In this document: one piece after another, positions 52,865 to 64,000 of the stretch
Layout of the letters: every line of letters begins with the position of its first letter
Position numbering within the stretch: the stretch's first letter is position 1
NCBI GenBank assembly: GCA_037447655.1
Contig: JBBHKE010000268.1
Location: 1-64,000, forward strand
DNA length: 64,000 nucleotides
Direction: 5' to 3'
Origin: Zygnema cylindricum
Lineage: Eukaryota > Streptophyta > Zygnematophyceae > Zygnematales > Zygnemataceae
Position numbers and translations under genes: made by a program
The notes under the pieces: model-generated
The model's database searches: none
What the model saw: only the letters and a program-made list of their open reading frames with translations
Told to the model about the DNA's origin: nothing

Positions 52865-55800
52865 ATGGGCCCACCCTCTAGGGTTCCCACCTTCAATGGA
52901 TCTGGGTTCATCTATTGGGAAGCCATGATGATGGGATCTTTGTGCGAAAAACTATACTGGGGTATTGTCAGTGGACAACTGAAACGTCCACCTTTGGGAA
53001 CTCCACCAGGATTTGGAGGAGTAAGGTTTCTTGCAACAACGGATGCCTCAGCGGAGGAGGCAGATGATAGGGACAAAAGTGTTTCCGAAAAAGGGAAAGG
53101 GAAGGAGACACCCCTCACTCCTATTGCCACAGTACCGGGAGCAGCGACCGTGAAGACCGCGGAGAACGATACTCAAATTTGGGAGGATGTAAACATGGCT
53201 GCCAAGAACTTCATTCTGAGGCACCTCACTTAAGCTTTGGCCACCCCTCATCTTCATATTTACAAGGCCGAGGAGATGTGGGTGAGTTTGGTGGAGATTT
53301 ATAGAGCTGGAACTATTCAGGAGCTCCAGTTGGCGGAACAAAAGCTATTGAGTTACACTTACAAAGGAGGAAAGATGTTAGATTATTGTAATGATCTTTC
53401 TTGTTTCTATATGGAGATGGAAAGTGCCGGGTGGACAGGTACAACGAAAATGAAAGTTAACACCCTTATCATGAAATTACCAAATGAGTACAAGAACATA
53501 GTGTACTGAGTTCAGGAAATGTCTGATAGTTCATGGAAATGGAATACAGTGGTCAGGATATTACTTGTGCAGGAAAACTCAATGGAGATTAGGGAAAGAG
53601 GAAAGAGCATTCAAGCTCTAGCAGCAGGAGGGGAACGATGGGGGAAGGACCCGAAAAAACGGTCCAAAGGGGAAAGAGATGATTCTGGAGGACCGAGGTC
53701 CCCAAAGGACTTTTGTCATTTTTGCAAAAAGCCGAACACTTCATCGCAGATTGTGTGTAGCTGTCAAGCTGAGGCTCTAAGAGAACCGTGGAGGGGGTTT
53801 TTCCGAAGGGAAGAAAAATGCACTTGTGGTTACATAAGTGATAGGAGAAACCGAGGATGAGTCTTATGAGGAGGATGGGGAGCTTCTTCTTGACGAGAAT
53901 TTGGAGGAGAAGGTGATCCCTCGGAGACAGAAGTGTGCCTTTGGAGAAATTCGGGAAGCTCCACAGGAAGGATGGATCATCGACTCAGGTGCATCCATGC
54001 ATATGTGTCGTGATAAGAAACTCTTCACTAAGCTAAGAAAGATCCCTACTGTAGAGATAGAGTATGGGGATGGGAGAGTGGTTACTACAGATCTAGTGGG
54101 ATCAGTAGATCTGAAAGTCTTAGTGGAGGGTAAGACTTCTATACTTAAATTCTCAGATGTACTCTTTATTTCTCGGCTGAGTCAAAATCTTGTCTCTGCG
54201 TCTGTGTTAGATGACAAAGAGTTTGATACCTTTACTAGAAAGGGAGTCTTTACAGCTAAGTATAGGGATGAAGTTTACTTCAAGACAGACAAGGGTAGCG
54301 AAGGAATGTTTAGACTGAACCTGAGTAACGAAAAGAAGAATGCTCACTATGTTGATGTTCCTAAGTTGATGATTTGGCATAAGCGGTTGGGGCATGTGCA
54401 TTTTGATAAGTTGAGGGAAATAAAAAAAATTTGGGTAGTGCAAGGCATTCAGTTTGGGGATAATGAAATGATGGATGATTGTAGTGGCTGTGCTCAAGGT
54501 AAGGCTCACAGACTTCCCTTTCCCAAAGCCGCCACATATAGAGGTGAGTAAGTATTAGATTTGGTCCACACAAATATTTGGGGACCTGCAAAAGTACCTT
54601 CGGTTGGAGGAAAGAGGTTCATGATGACAATAACCGATGATTGGTCTAGATACTCTAGAGTCTACTTTCTAAAAACAAAGTCCGAAGCATCAACTTACTT
54701 CAAAGAATATAAAGCTTGGAGTGAAAAGTTGCATGAAATTCCCATTAAGAGGATTAGGAGTGATAATGGGGGGGAATATACCTTTAACCAGTTTGAGGAA
54801 TATCTGAGAGACGAGGGAGTGCAGCACCAAAAAAGTGTACCATATAACCCGGAACAAAATGGGGTAGCTGAGAGGTTGAATCGAACACTAGGAGATAGTG
54901 TGCGCAGTATGTTGGCAGACAAGAAAATAGGAAAGAGATTTTGGGCAGAAGCAATGAACTATGCCAACTACATTAAGAATAAAGTCCTTACCTTAGCTAT
55001 TAAGGGAGTGACACCATTTGAGAGATGGGTTGGAAGGAAACCAGATATCTCACACCTTAAAGTATTCGGTAGCCAAGTTTACAGTCTTGACACGGATAGG
55101 AGAAACTGGAAACTAGATGCTAAGGGAAAACCTGGATACTTTGTGGGATATAATGAGGATGTTAAGGGATATAGAGTCTATGACTTAGCAAAAAGAGATA
55201 TCATTCTCGTCAAACACATAGTTGTCATGGATGAAGGGAAATCATTTGACCCTTTTAAATATACCAAAAAGATAAGCATCAAATTTGAGTCTGAAAATGA
55301 GGAGGACTCCATCCTTCTCGAAAGGGACTTGAGTGAAACACGGATTGCACATTCACGGGAGATCGAAGAAACACGCAATCCACCGAAAACGTCACATATT
55401 CTTATGGACTTTGAGGAGACAAAAGAGGAGGGACCAAAACCGGCTTCCTTGGATAGGGGAGCCGATGAGACAGTAAGGAGAAATCCAAGACTTCCCTCCA
55501 TCCAAGCCTCTATCATGGAAGCAAATACTTGGGAACTAGCGGACTGTCCTCTTGACAAAAAACGTATCGGCTGTAAATGGGTGTTTAAACTAAAACTGAA
55601 CCCAGATTATACTATTGAGAGATATAAGGCTTGTTTGGTAGCAAAAGGGTTCATCCAAAAAGAGGGGATTGACTATGAGGAGACTTTTGCTCCAGTTGTT
55701 CGGTTCCCATCAGTAAGGATTCTCCTCAGTCTAGCAGCAGTGGAAGACATGGAAATTCATCAGATGGATATTAAGACTGCATTTCTCAATGGTGAGTTAG

Positions 55801-57022
55801 AGGAAGAAATCTTCATGCGGCAACCAGAGGGATTCGTGGAGAATGGGGAAGAAAGCAAAGTCTGCAGACTCATAAAGTCCTTGTATAGACTTAAGTAGGC
55901 TCCTCGACAGTGGAACAAGAAACTAGATGAGTTTCTCACTGGTTTGGGATATATTTGGATAAGCTTTGACCATTCTTTCTATATGTTTGAAGATGAGAAT
56001 GGTGTCATTTTTATTGGAAATTATGTGGATGATCTGCTTGTGTTGACCAAATCCTTAGAAAAGATTAATAGGCTAAAGTAAGATCTTAGAAGCAGATTTG
56101 ATATGAAGGATTTATGTGAGGCAAGATACATTTTGGGGATCCAAATGGAGAGAGATAGGGGGAACAAGATTATGAGATTGACTCAGAAAAAACAATAGGT
56201 AATATGCTTGAGAAATTCCAAATGGAAAAGGCTAACAGTTGTACCACTCCCATAGACTTGAAAAAAATAAGTGATGGGAGTGTAGAACAAGGAGTGATGA
56301 TCTTAGACTATCAGATGAGTCCAGAGTAGGGAGAGTTTATGAAGTCTATCCCTTATACACAGGTCGTAGGAAGCTTGATCTATTTTATGAACTGTACCAA
56401 ACCGGACATATCGGCAGCAGTTGGAGTAGTCAGTAGGAGTCTTAAAGATCCTAGGAAGAGAGATTGGGAGGCAACCAAGAGAGTCATGAGATATCTGGTG
56501 GGAACTAGAGAGTTATGGATGCATTTGGGAGGGGAGCACACAAACATCACTACTTGGAGTGATGCCAGTTATGGGGACGCACCTATGAGAAGATGCACTT
56601 CTGGGTATGTGTTGTATGTGGGGGAAGGTGCTTGCTGTTGGAGCTGTAAGCAATAAAAGGTGGTGGCTCAGTCTACTATGGAGGGCGAGTACATGGCTTT
56701 TTGTTCTGCTGTGAAAGAATTGATGTGGGTCAAGTCCTTGTTGCAAGAACTGGGGTATATGAAGGAGGGAGTGCATGAAGTGTTTTGTGATAATCAAGCT
56801 GCCATTGCAATTGCAGCTAATCCAAAACATCATTTCAAAGCTAAGCATATGGACATAAGATTGAGTTTTATGAGGGAAAAAGTTGAGAATAAGATTGTGA
56901 ATCTTGTATATAAATCTGATGAGGAAATGTTGGCTGATATGATGACAAAACCAGTGCCCTCTCCTAAATTGAAACATTGCAGAGAAAAATGTGGACTAAA
57001 ACTGAAGCTAAAATTAGACTAG
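52865..57022 (+). pseudogene. Cop-C GAG-POL polyprotein, multiply broken
   Basis: Starts at the ATG of the primer-binding site (GTTATGGGCCCACC). Gag: VPTFNGSGFIYWEAMM, a stop at 53231-53233, then further Gag to about 53760 with a damaged knuckle (CHFCKKPNTSSQIVC). Protease WIIDSGASMHMC (53963-54007), integrase 54360-54960 (stop TAA at 54549), and a linker that lacks about 60 residues compared with Cop-E (junction near 55510). RT from 55515 has a stop at 55896 and YVDD at 56023-56034. RNase H ends at 57022. Several further stops and frameshifts lie between 55900 and 56340. Confidence 0.9.
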
Positions 57023-57036
57023 AAAATAAGGGGAGT

Positions 57037-58041
57037 GTTGAAATTAATAGTTTTTTTAGAGTATTTCCTAGGTAAAAATATGTTGGTATAAAAAGAAAAG
57101 AAAAGTAGGGACAACCTGCCTCCACCTCCTCTCTCTAGCCCCCATACTTGTTGTAGTCACTGAAGGATAGAGAGGGTGGTTGAACCATGGTTGCCTTAGT
57201 TTAACATACAGTTATTTTAGTAGGTTACTAAAAAGATACCTGACGGACCCAAGACTTGGTCCCGGTACTTGCCGTCTGTCAGGTTAGCCGGTAACTGTTA
57301 GCTTTATCCTATGAGACTAGGACCAATGCTAAATGCTATAGGGTATGATAGATATATATTTATTCAGGAGTAAACAAATTCATTTTACAGAAACTGTATA
57401 CGGCATGGATAGATACAGTTTTGTAAAAGTACAAAGTACGATACCAATTTGAAACAGATACCGCGCAAGTATTTATGACGGCTGAGATTGCGTTTTGGTT
57501 CATATCAGACGGCACACATCATCGCCAAGATCCCGGAATGGTCACTTTGGCGTTTAGTGATGTGGCATGACCTGGCGCCACGTGGAGGGATAACATTTGG
57601 TCGCTACAATTCCGAGGAACGTACAAACGAGTGAAAAGTGGACACGCGTCCGCTTATTAGCCTTGTCGTACACAGGCCGTACAAAAGGTACACCGGCAGT
57701 AGTACATTTTGGAACGGTAGAGTATTATGATTGGTCCGTACTTTAGTAGATAGGAGTTATTTGAGGGAATCAGGACTTAGAAAATTTTGGTAGGTAGTCA
57801 CCTCTCTCTTTGAGAGTTTGTACAAATAAGCATTTTTACCGCCTCATAACTTATCGCCTATTTGAGAATTTTCAGAGATTCTTCTTCCTAAAGACTAAGG
57901 GGAGTCCAAGCTGCACAAGGGTGCAGTCAGATTGTCTGCTTGTTTGCTTGGGTAGTAGTGGTTGCCATTGAAAGTGGGTTAGTTAGTAACTATCTAGAGG
58001 CTTCTTGTATTTTGTAGTCCAATGGAGGACACAGAATTGCA
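57037..58041 (+). repeat. Cop-C 3' LTR
   Basis: Starts TGTTGAAATTAATAG after AAAATAAGGGGAG and ends GGACACAGAATTGCA. A CACGTG box is at 57579-57584 and the antisense tRNA-like block at 57240-57310. Confidence 0.92.
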
Positions 58042-58770
58042 CTAACGTAAACGGGTTTCATTATTATTTATAGACGTATACATAGACAATTTCATTTAAC
58101 GGCATGAACAGATTTTTAGGACATACATACAGTTTTGTATAGTACAATGTAAGGTACTCCACGAAATGAATACCGCGCATTTGTTTCAACGGCGAAACAA
58201 ATACACGCAATTATTTTTCGACGGACGGCCACCATAGATGCCATGATCGCGGAATGGGCGCTTTGGCGGTTTTTCGGTCATTGTCACGTCAAGTGACACG
58301 TGGCACAACCACATTGGCTTACGACATCTCTTGAGAATACGGGAACAAATCCAGATATGGCAAGTGTCGACATTTTGGCCATGCCGTACGATGGCCGTAC
58401 AGAAAGCATTTTGGTACCTGTACTTTTAAGTACGACACAGTAGTCTGATTGGTGCTGTACTTTAGTAGTATAGGGTTTAGAGAGGGATTTAGGACTTAGA
58501 AAATTTGGTAGCTAAACACCTCTCTCCGAGAGAGCTCCTATACAATAGGTCAACATTGACCTTTCATAACTTACTGCTCAGTGGAGCAAATTGCGAGATT
58601 CTTTTTGCTATCGACTCAAGGGAGTCTTGTCTTCATAAGGGTGAAGTTGGTCAAAGTCTTTATCAGTCTGGGTGGCAGTTATTCTTGTGGAAAATCAAAG
58701 GGATCAAGTTATCCTAGGGGCTTTGAGTGAGCTGCCTACTCTGAGGACCAATAGAGATCTCAAAGTTGCA
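58042..58770 (+). repeat. Cop-B 3' LTR, right part
   Basis: Begins with the duplicated CTAAC of the Cop-C insertion and carries the rest of the Cop-B LTR to CTCAAAGTTGCA. It aligns with the LTR at 60353-61412. Confidence 0.9.
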
Positions 58771-59735
58771 CGACTCAAATTGATTTGGTGGTGTTAGTGA
58801 TCGTGGCTTATTAATAGTGTAAAAAATAAATATTTAGGCCACAAATCCATTAGGCGGTGCTAAAAATCGTATGAACACGTTTAATGGCATTAATATTCTA
58901 ACCAATTGTTAATTGAGCCATGACATTAAACAACCAAACACCTATGTGCATTATTTTGAGCGATACGTGCTTTAGTTTTAGAGGTAAGCTTGTTTCCACA
59001 CCTTAAAAAGCCAAATATTTTTATATCGCCAAATCTAAATGTAACACCTATACAAGCACATATAGATTAAAGTTCGTAGGAGCGTACGAAAATTTTAATT
59101 AATAATGTGCGTATTGTACCATTGTACAAATTGTGCGGTAATGATACATTTCCCAAATTTCATTCCACAAAGGTCAATCGATAGAAAAATGTAATGCCAT
59201 GAGATATTTCCTTGTTGCTTCTCGATTATTTTAAATACACCTTATCCGAATGTGTTGTCTATAGCCATTTTGAGCCATGGATCTACCCTTAGAAGCACCA
59301 CAAACAACCCCAAAAACAACAAATAACAAAAGAGGAAACTCTCACTAAAACCCACAAAATGACCAACTTCACAATTAAGCTCCTAGCAAACCAGACTAAC
59401 CCTAGGTATGCAAACTTGCCAAAATAAAGAAAATACCCTTAAAAAATCACATGTTGAATTTCACAAGGTTATGCCAAAATATCACAATGATATTATTATT
59501 TAGAAACTCCCAAAAAATGCTTCGTATTTTTCCATTCAAGGAATTCCTCACTCCAAAAATATTCTTAGTTTTACATATAAATGTTGTTCTACGACCACCG
59601 GTGCAGGTGGAGGAGCTCTACTAGTAGTAGAAGTAGACATGATACACTCTCAGAAACTATCAATAATCCTATCAAACAACTGTTTAGAAGTGCTCACCAA
59701 ATCTTATACAAGCATCCAAACTTCACAAAGCTCTA
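58771..59735. repeat. flank duplicate, copy 1 (ends at assembly gap)
   Basis: The sequence after the Cop-B LTR is nearly the same as 61413-62376. Differences are concentrated in the first 400 bases, and the last 450 bases are almost identical. No gene is recognised; the frame starting at 59581 runs into the gap. Confidence 0.88.
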
Positions 59736-59745
59736 NNNNNNNNNN
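59736..59745. other. assembly gap (10 N)
   Basis: Ten N bases. Sequence on the two sides need not be truly adjacent, and the gap size may be arbitrary. Confidence 1.
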
Positions 59746-59840
59746 GTTTCAACTCAGATTATAGGTATACAAACCGAAATTTTACTACAAATCCTAACCG
59801 TTGTTATCGCTAACATCGGACTAAAAGGTTTTTTTTTCTA
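59746..59840. other. unidentified sequence between gap and element fragment
   Basis: About 95 bases that match neither the duplicated flank nor the copia elements. They end in a T run that joins abruptly to RNase H coding sequence. Confidence 0.5.
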
Positions 59841-60327
59841 TGGTTGCATTTGGGTGGGGGGAATACCGACATCACTACTTGGAGTGATGCCAGTTATGGT
59901 GATGCTCCGATTAGGAGACGTAGTTCTCGATATGTATTGTATGTGGGTGATGGGGCTTGTTAATGGAGTAGTAAACAACAAAAGGTTATTTCTCAGTCCA
60001 CCATGGAGGCTAAGTATATGGCCTCTTGCTCTGCTGTAAAAGAATTGATGTGGGTCAAGTTTTTGCTTGGTGAGCTAGGTCACTTGAAGAGCGGTGTGCA
60101 TTTTTTTTTTGGAAAATCAGGCTACAATCGCTATTGTTGCCAATCCTAAACATCATTTTAAAGCCAAACATATGGATATTAGACTCAACTTTGTTAAAGA
60201 GAGGGTAGAAGACAAAATAATCAGTTTAGAGTACAAACCAGATAGCGAGATGGTAGCAGATATGATGACCAAACCTGTGCCTTCCCCTAAGCTAATTTTC
60301 TACAAAGAGAAGTGTGGTCTTAAATAG
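59841..60327 (+). pseudogene. Cop-B' RNase H fragment
   Basis: Encodes the end of a copia RNase H with breaks: TTWSDASYGDAPI, a TAA stop after GDGAC at 59960, then AVKELMWVKF and a frame that stays open from 60094 to the terminal stop (NPKHHFKAKHMDIRLNFVKE). No start, no upstream domains. Confidence 0.85.
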
Positions 60328-60352
60328 AAGAGTGACTAGAAAATAAGGGGTG

Positions 60353-61412
60353 TGTAGAAACTGAAGGTTCTTTTTAGTATTTTCTATGTTTAAACTTGTA
60401 AAGATAACGTGCAGAAAAGAAGCAGAAGCAGTGTGCCTCTAACTCCTCTCTTCAACTCCCACACTTGTCAGAGTCACTGAAGGTTGGAGAGGGAGCTAGA
60501 GCCATGGCGGCCTATGCTGTCAAAAAAGAGATAGGTAGTAGTTTGGTAGGTTTACCAAAAGGGAACTTGACAGAACCAAGATTTGATTTTGGTACTCGCC
60601 GTTTGTCAAGTCACGAGTAGCTGGTAGCTTTATCCTTTTAGTCTAGGATGAGTGCTAACGTATACACAGTTTCATAATTATTTATAGATGTAAACGTAGA
60701 CAATTTCATTTAACGGCGCGAACAGATTCTTAAGACATACAAACAATTTTGTATAAAACGATGTAAGGTACTCCACGAAACGAATACCGCGCATTTGTTT
60801 CGACGGCGAAACAAATACCACGCAATTATTTTTCGATGCCTAGAATTAGAAGCCGGACTTGATTGAACGGCCACGATAGATGCCGAGATCGGACAATGGG
60901 CACTTTAGCGGTTTTTTGGTCATCGTCACGTCAAGTGACACGTGGCACAACCATGTTGGCTTACGACATCTCTCGAGAATACGGAAACAAATCCGTATAT
61001 GGCAGGTGTCGACATTTTGGCCATGCCGTACGATGGCCGTACAGAAAGTATTTTGGTATCTGTACTTTTTTGTACGACACAGTAGTATGATTGGTGTAGT
61101 ACTCTAATAGTATAGGGTTTAGAGAGGGATTTAGGACTTAGAAAATTTGGTAGGTAAACCCCTCTCCCCAGAGAGCTCCTATACAAAAGGTCAACTTTGA
61201 CCTTTTATAACTTACTGCTCAGCAGAGCAAATTCAAAGATTTTTTTTTGTTATCGACTCAAGAAAGTCTTGTCTTCATAAGGGTGAAGTTGGTCAAAGTC
61301 TTTATCAGTCAGGGCGACAGTTATTCTTGTGGAAAATCAAAGGGGTCAGGTTATCCTAAGGGCTTTGAGTGAGCTGCCTACTCTGAGGACCAATAGAGGT
61401 CTCAGAGTTGCA
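60353..61412 (+). repeat. Cop-B' 3' LTR (uninterrupted)
   Basis: Starts TGTAGAAACTGAAGGTTC. It shows what the Cop-B LTR looks like without Cop-C. CACGTG box at 60939-60944. The antisense tRNA-like block is at about 60568-60640. Confidence 0.9.
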
Positions 61413-62376
61413 TGACTCAAATTGATTAGGCGGTGTTAGTGATCGTGGCTCATTAATAGTGTGAAAAATAAACATTTAGGCCACAAATCCATTAGGCGGT
61501 GCTAAAAATCGTATGAACACGTTTAATGGCATTAATATTCTAACCAATTGTTAACTGAGCCATGACATTAAACAACCAAACACTTATGTGAATTACTTTG
61601 AGAGGTACGTGCATTAATTTGAGAGGTAAGCTTGTGTCCACACCTTAAAAAGCCAAATATTTTTAAATCGCCAAATCTAAATGTAACAGCTATACAAGCA
61701 CATATAGATTAATGTTCCTAGGAGCATACAAAGATTTCATTTTATAATGTGCGTGTTGTACCATTGTACAAATTGCGCGGTAATGATACATGACCCAAAT
61801 TTCGTTCCAAAAAGGTCAATCATTAGAAAAATGTAATGCCATGAGATATTTTCTTGTGGCTTCTCGATTATTTTAAATCCACCTTATCCGAATGTGTTGT
61901 CTATAGCCATTTTGAGCCATGGATCTACCCCCAGAAGCACCACAAACAACCCCAAAAACAACAAATCACAAAAGAGTAAACTCTCACTAAAACCCACAAA
62001 ATGACCAACTTCACAATTAAGCTCCTAGCAAACCAGACTAACCCTAGGTATGCAAACTTGCCAAAATAAAGAAAATACCCTTAAAAAATCACATGTTGAA
62101 TTTCACAAGGTTATGCCAAAATATCACAATGATATTATTATTTAGAAACTCCCAAAAAATGCTTCGTATTTTTCCATTCAAGGAATTCCTCACTCCAAAA
62201 ATATTCTTAGTTTTACATATAAATGTTGTTCTACGACCACCGGTGCAGGTGGAGGAGCTCTACTAGTAGTAGAAGTAGACATGATACACTCTCAGAAACT
62301 ATCAATAATCCTATCAAACAACTGTTTAGAAGTGCTCACCAAATCTTATACAAGCATCCAAACTTCACAAAGCTCT
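61413..62376. repeat. flank duplicate, copy 2
   Basis: Counterpart of 58771-59735, continuing past the point where copy 1 meets the N gap. No gene recognised. Confidence 0.88.
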
Positions 62377-62402
62377 ATCAAAATATAGAGCAACATAAAC
62401 AC

Positions 62403-63462
62403 TGACAACCCCCAAAGTTTCAGTACAATTGACCCAACAACACTCAAGGTATAACACTCAGAAGTTTCCCAAAAATTGTTTGCAGTTTTACTACTTTGAA
62501 GTCTGGATACATAATATGTTCTGAGTCCTAAGTCTTATACTTATGTTGTACCGGCAATACCACTGTACAAAAGAGGTACGTCAAACCACCAAGCTAACAC
62601 TAATCTATCAAGATTGTTGTTCTTAGACAACTGTTGGTTCTGAAGATGAAGAATAAGCAGCAGTAATAGTCATTGTAGAACAAGACAAGAGAGGAAGCTT
62701 CCACAAATACCAATGGCAAAACAGAAACTTTGATAGACAATAACTTTCAATACCGGGACACAATAGTCCTACAAATCTACCAGAATGTAGATATAATACA
62801 AAGGAACACACACATAAAATTTCAATTAATTATATTCACAAATCTATGAGATAATCAAAGGTGAATTTTTATAAAACTGAGTGTACAGTTTTTCATATCA
62901 TTTGTTCCTTATGAATCAAAATTTACTAAGTCTTACTTCTATACACTGAAACTACACTAAGCTCTACGGAGGCATTCCAGCCGTACATCTAACATTCTAA
63001 CATAACAAATACTGTCAGTATACCTCTATACTGAAGGTATGTCATAAACCACATTCTCAACACTAAACAACTAATTCACTACAAACAAAATTATGTTCTA
63101 CCAAATATTTACACTGAGGTTCCGATAACGTAAAGTGACAGTGATCTAGTCATGCCTCGTCATTATTTGTTGGCGGCGGCTGTCAGCCTTTCGATTAGAG
63201 GATTTGGCACCATAGATGTGACTTCACGAAGTACCGTGGTCCCGCCGAATTTCCGTACGTCCACGGAAAACATACTCACGCATTTTTCTCAAGTGACGAC
63301 GCGTGTCCCAAGTGTGAATGAACCGTGAACTCCCAACTTCACTGTCACACTAATTTTGGAAAGTACTGAACCAAACTCAACCAAAAATAACTTAAGTCCT
63401 GAACAACTCTCTCTCCCTCACAGCTGAGGCATAGAGAGGACTAAAAATTTCTAAAAACAACA
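62403..63462 (-). repeat. Cop-F 3' LTR
   Basis: On the minus strand it would start TGTTGTTTTTAGAAATTTTT and end GGGGGTTGTCA, with AGGGGAG just upstream of its start (63463-63469). The left limit is chosen from the TG/CA rule and is less certain, because the 5' LTR is outside the window. Confidence 0.6.
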
Positions 63463-63485
63463 CTCCCCTAAAGCTTTAGACTCTG

Positions 63486-64000
63486 CTAGTCACTCAGTCC
63501 ACATGCCTCTCTACAAAAATTCAATTTGGATGCAGGTAAGGGTTTCCTCATCATATCAACCACCATTTGCTCATCCGATAAATAACTCAACTTTATGACT
63601 TTTTCCATCACCTTTTCTCTTACAAAATGTAGCTTGATATCAATGTGCTTACTTTTAAAGTGATGACTAGGATTAGATGCAATAGGGATTGTTGCTTGAT
63701 TCTCACACCATACTATCTGTGGTCCAGATTGCATAAAGAGAAGCTCTTCGAGAAGAGACTTTACCTAAAGTAACTCCTTAACTGTCGAGCTGGCAGCCAT
63801 GTACTCAGCCTCCATGGTAGACTGAGCTGTTACCTTCTGAAGTTTGCTGCTCCAGCAGCAAGTTCCACTTCCGATCAACAAAATGTATCTGGTGGTGGAG
63901 CGTTGGCTGGGCATATCTCCGTAGCTTGTATCGCTCCATGTATGAATTTTGACTTCCTCTCCAGTGAGAGAGAGTCTAAGATTTCGAGTTCCTGCAAGAT
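63486..64000 (-). pseudogene. Cop-F RNase H end, runs off the window
   Basis: The minus strand encodes a copia RNase H C-terminus (IVWCENQATIPIASNPSHH, then HIDIKLHFVREKV and MVVDMMRKPLPASKLNFCRE). It is clearly different from the other elements here, so it is another family. Upstream there is a TAG stop within KELL.VKSL near 63764 and a further break near 63850. The rest of the polyprotein lies beyond position 64000. Confidence 0.85.

Larger units (their letters stand above)
38975..58041 (+). mobile_element. Cop-C: Ty1/copia element in the 3' LTR of Cop-B
   Basis: The 5' LTR is 38975-39970 and the 3' LTR 57037-58041. The internal region is 52859-57036, because Cop-D occupies 39974-52858. 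A perfect CTAAC target duplication flanks the whole (38970-38974 and 58042-58046). The family differs from Cop-A/B/D in LTR (TGTTGAAATT...) and Gag. By eye the LTR pair differs by several percent. Confidence 0.93.
26862..58770 (+). mobile_element. Cop-B: Ty1/copia element hosting the whole nest
   Basis: The 5' LTR is 26862-27862. The interior runs 27863-29119, resumes at 35573 after Cop-A and goes on to 38667. The 3' LTR is split by Cop-C into 38668-38974 and 58042-58770. Without the insertions it would be about 6.4 kb. The flanks CAACT (26857-26861) and CGACT (58771-58775) look like a target duplication with one change. The coding region has many stops and indels, so this is the oldest layer, as nesting demands. 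Confidence 0.88.
59841..61412 (+). mobile_element. Cop-B' : 5'-truncated second copy of the Cop-B end
   Basis: Contains only the RNase H end (59841-60327), a purine stretch and an uninterrupted 3' LTR (60353-61412) ending CAGAGTTGCA, then TGACT. It shares with Cop-B the GGGGAATACC and GATTAGGAGACGTAG variants and the TGT TAA lesion, so it is a copy of that same element end and not an independent family member. It lacks the Cop-C insertion. Confidence 0.85.

Noticed and set aside
26862-58770. Endogenous pararetrovirus or retrovirus
   Set aside because: Integrase precedes reverse transcriptase, LTRs carry TG...CA ends, and there is no envelope or movement protein. This is the Ty1/copia retrotransposon order.
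59581-60039. 152-codon frame spanning the N gap
   Set aside because: It joins two unrelated sequences across unknown bases, and its second half is RNase H DNA read in a wrong frame.

Overview
The window is an AT-rich, gene-poor piece of nuclear DNA from a green plant. It is most likely a land plant or a close streptophyte relative; the sequence does not let me say which. The reasons are a split gene for a plant-type Golgi SNARE (membrin), plant-style Ty1/copia retrotransposons, several families of small inverted-repeat transposons, and degenerate TTTAGGG-like telomeric motifs at the left edge. No bacterial-type operon, CRISPR array or rRNA gene is visible.

Positions 1-26.8 kb hold the only two host genes I can support. 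A three-exon membrin gene runs on the plus strand (exons 4932-5212, 8054-8327 and 11350-11511; 238 residues). The last exon of a short-chain dehydrogenase/reductase lies convergently on the minus strand (13247-13505). The membrin introns and flanks are filled with short TA-flanked MITEs, long polypurine tracts and small duplications. The intron 1 acceptor sits at the end of a small array of copies of itself. From 13.6 to 26.6 kb there are non-autonomous DNA transposons: two PIF/Harbinger-like families with TTA/TAA target duplications, and a hAT-like family. A virtually identical 2.65 kb tandem duplication (18140-20785 and 22291-24935) has both its ends inside such elements.

Positions 26.86-58.77 kb form one nested stack of five Ty1/copia elements, resolved here by LTR ends and 5-bp target duplications. 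Cop-B (+) is the host element (26862-58770). Cop-A (-, 29125-35572) interrupts its protease region. Cop-C (+, 38975-58041) interrupts its 3' LTR. Cop-D (+, 39974-52858) sits at the primer-binding site of Cop-C, and Cop-E (-, 41964-48356) sits in the gag region of Cop-D. All five have the order GAG-protease-integrase-reverse transcriptase-RNase H, and all are broken. Cop-A is the youngest, with two nonsense codons and one frameshift. The elements share a primer-binding site complementary to the anticodon arm of initiator tRNA-Met, with the Gag ATG inside it. Their LTRs share a tRNA-like block on the antisense strand.

Positions 58.77-64 kb carry a second, 5'-truncated copy of the end of Cop-B and its flank around a 10-N gap. 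This is probably a second haplotype or a segmental duplication. The 3' LTR and RNase H end of another copia element (Cop-F, -) then runs off the window.
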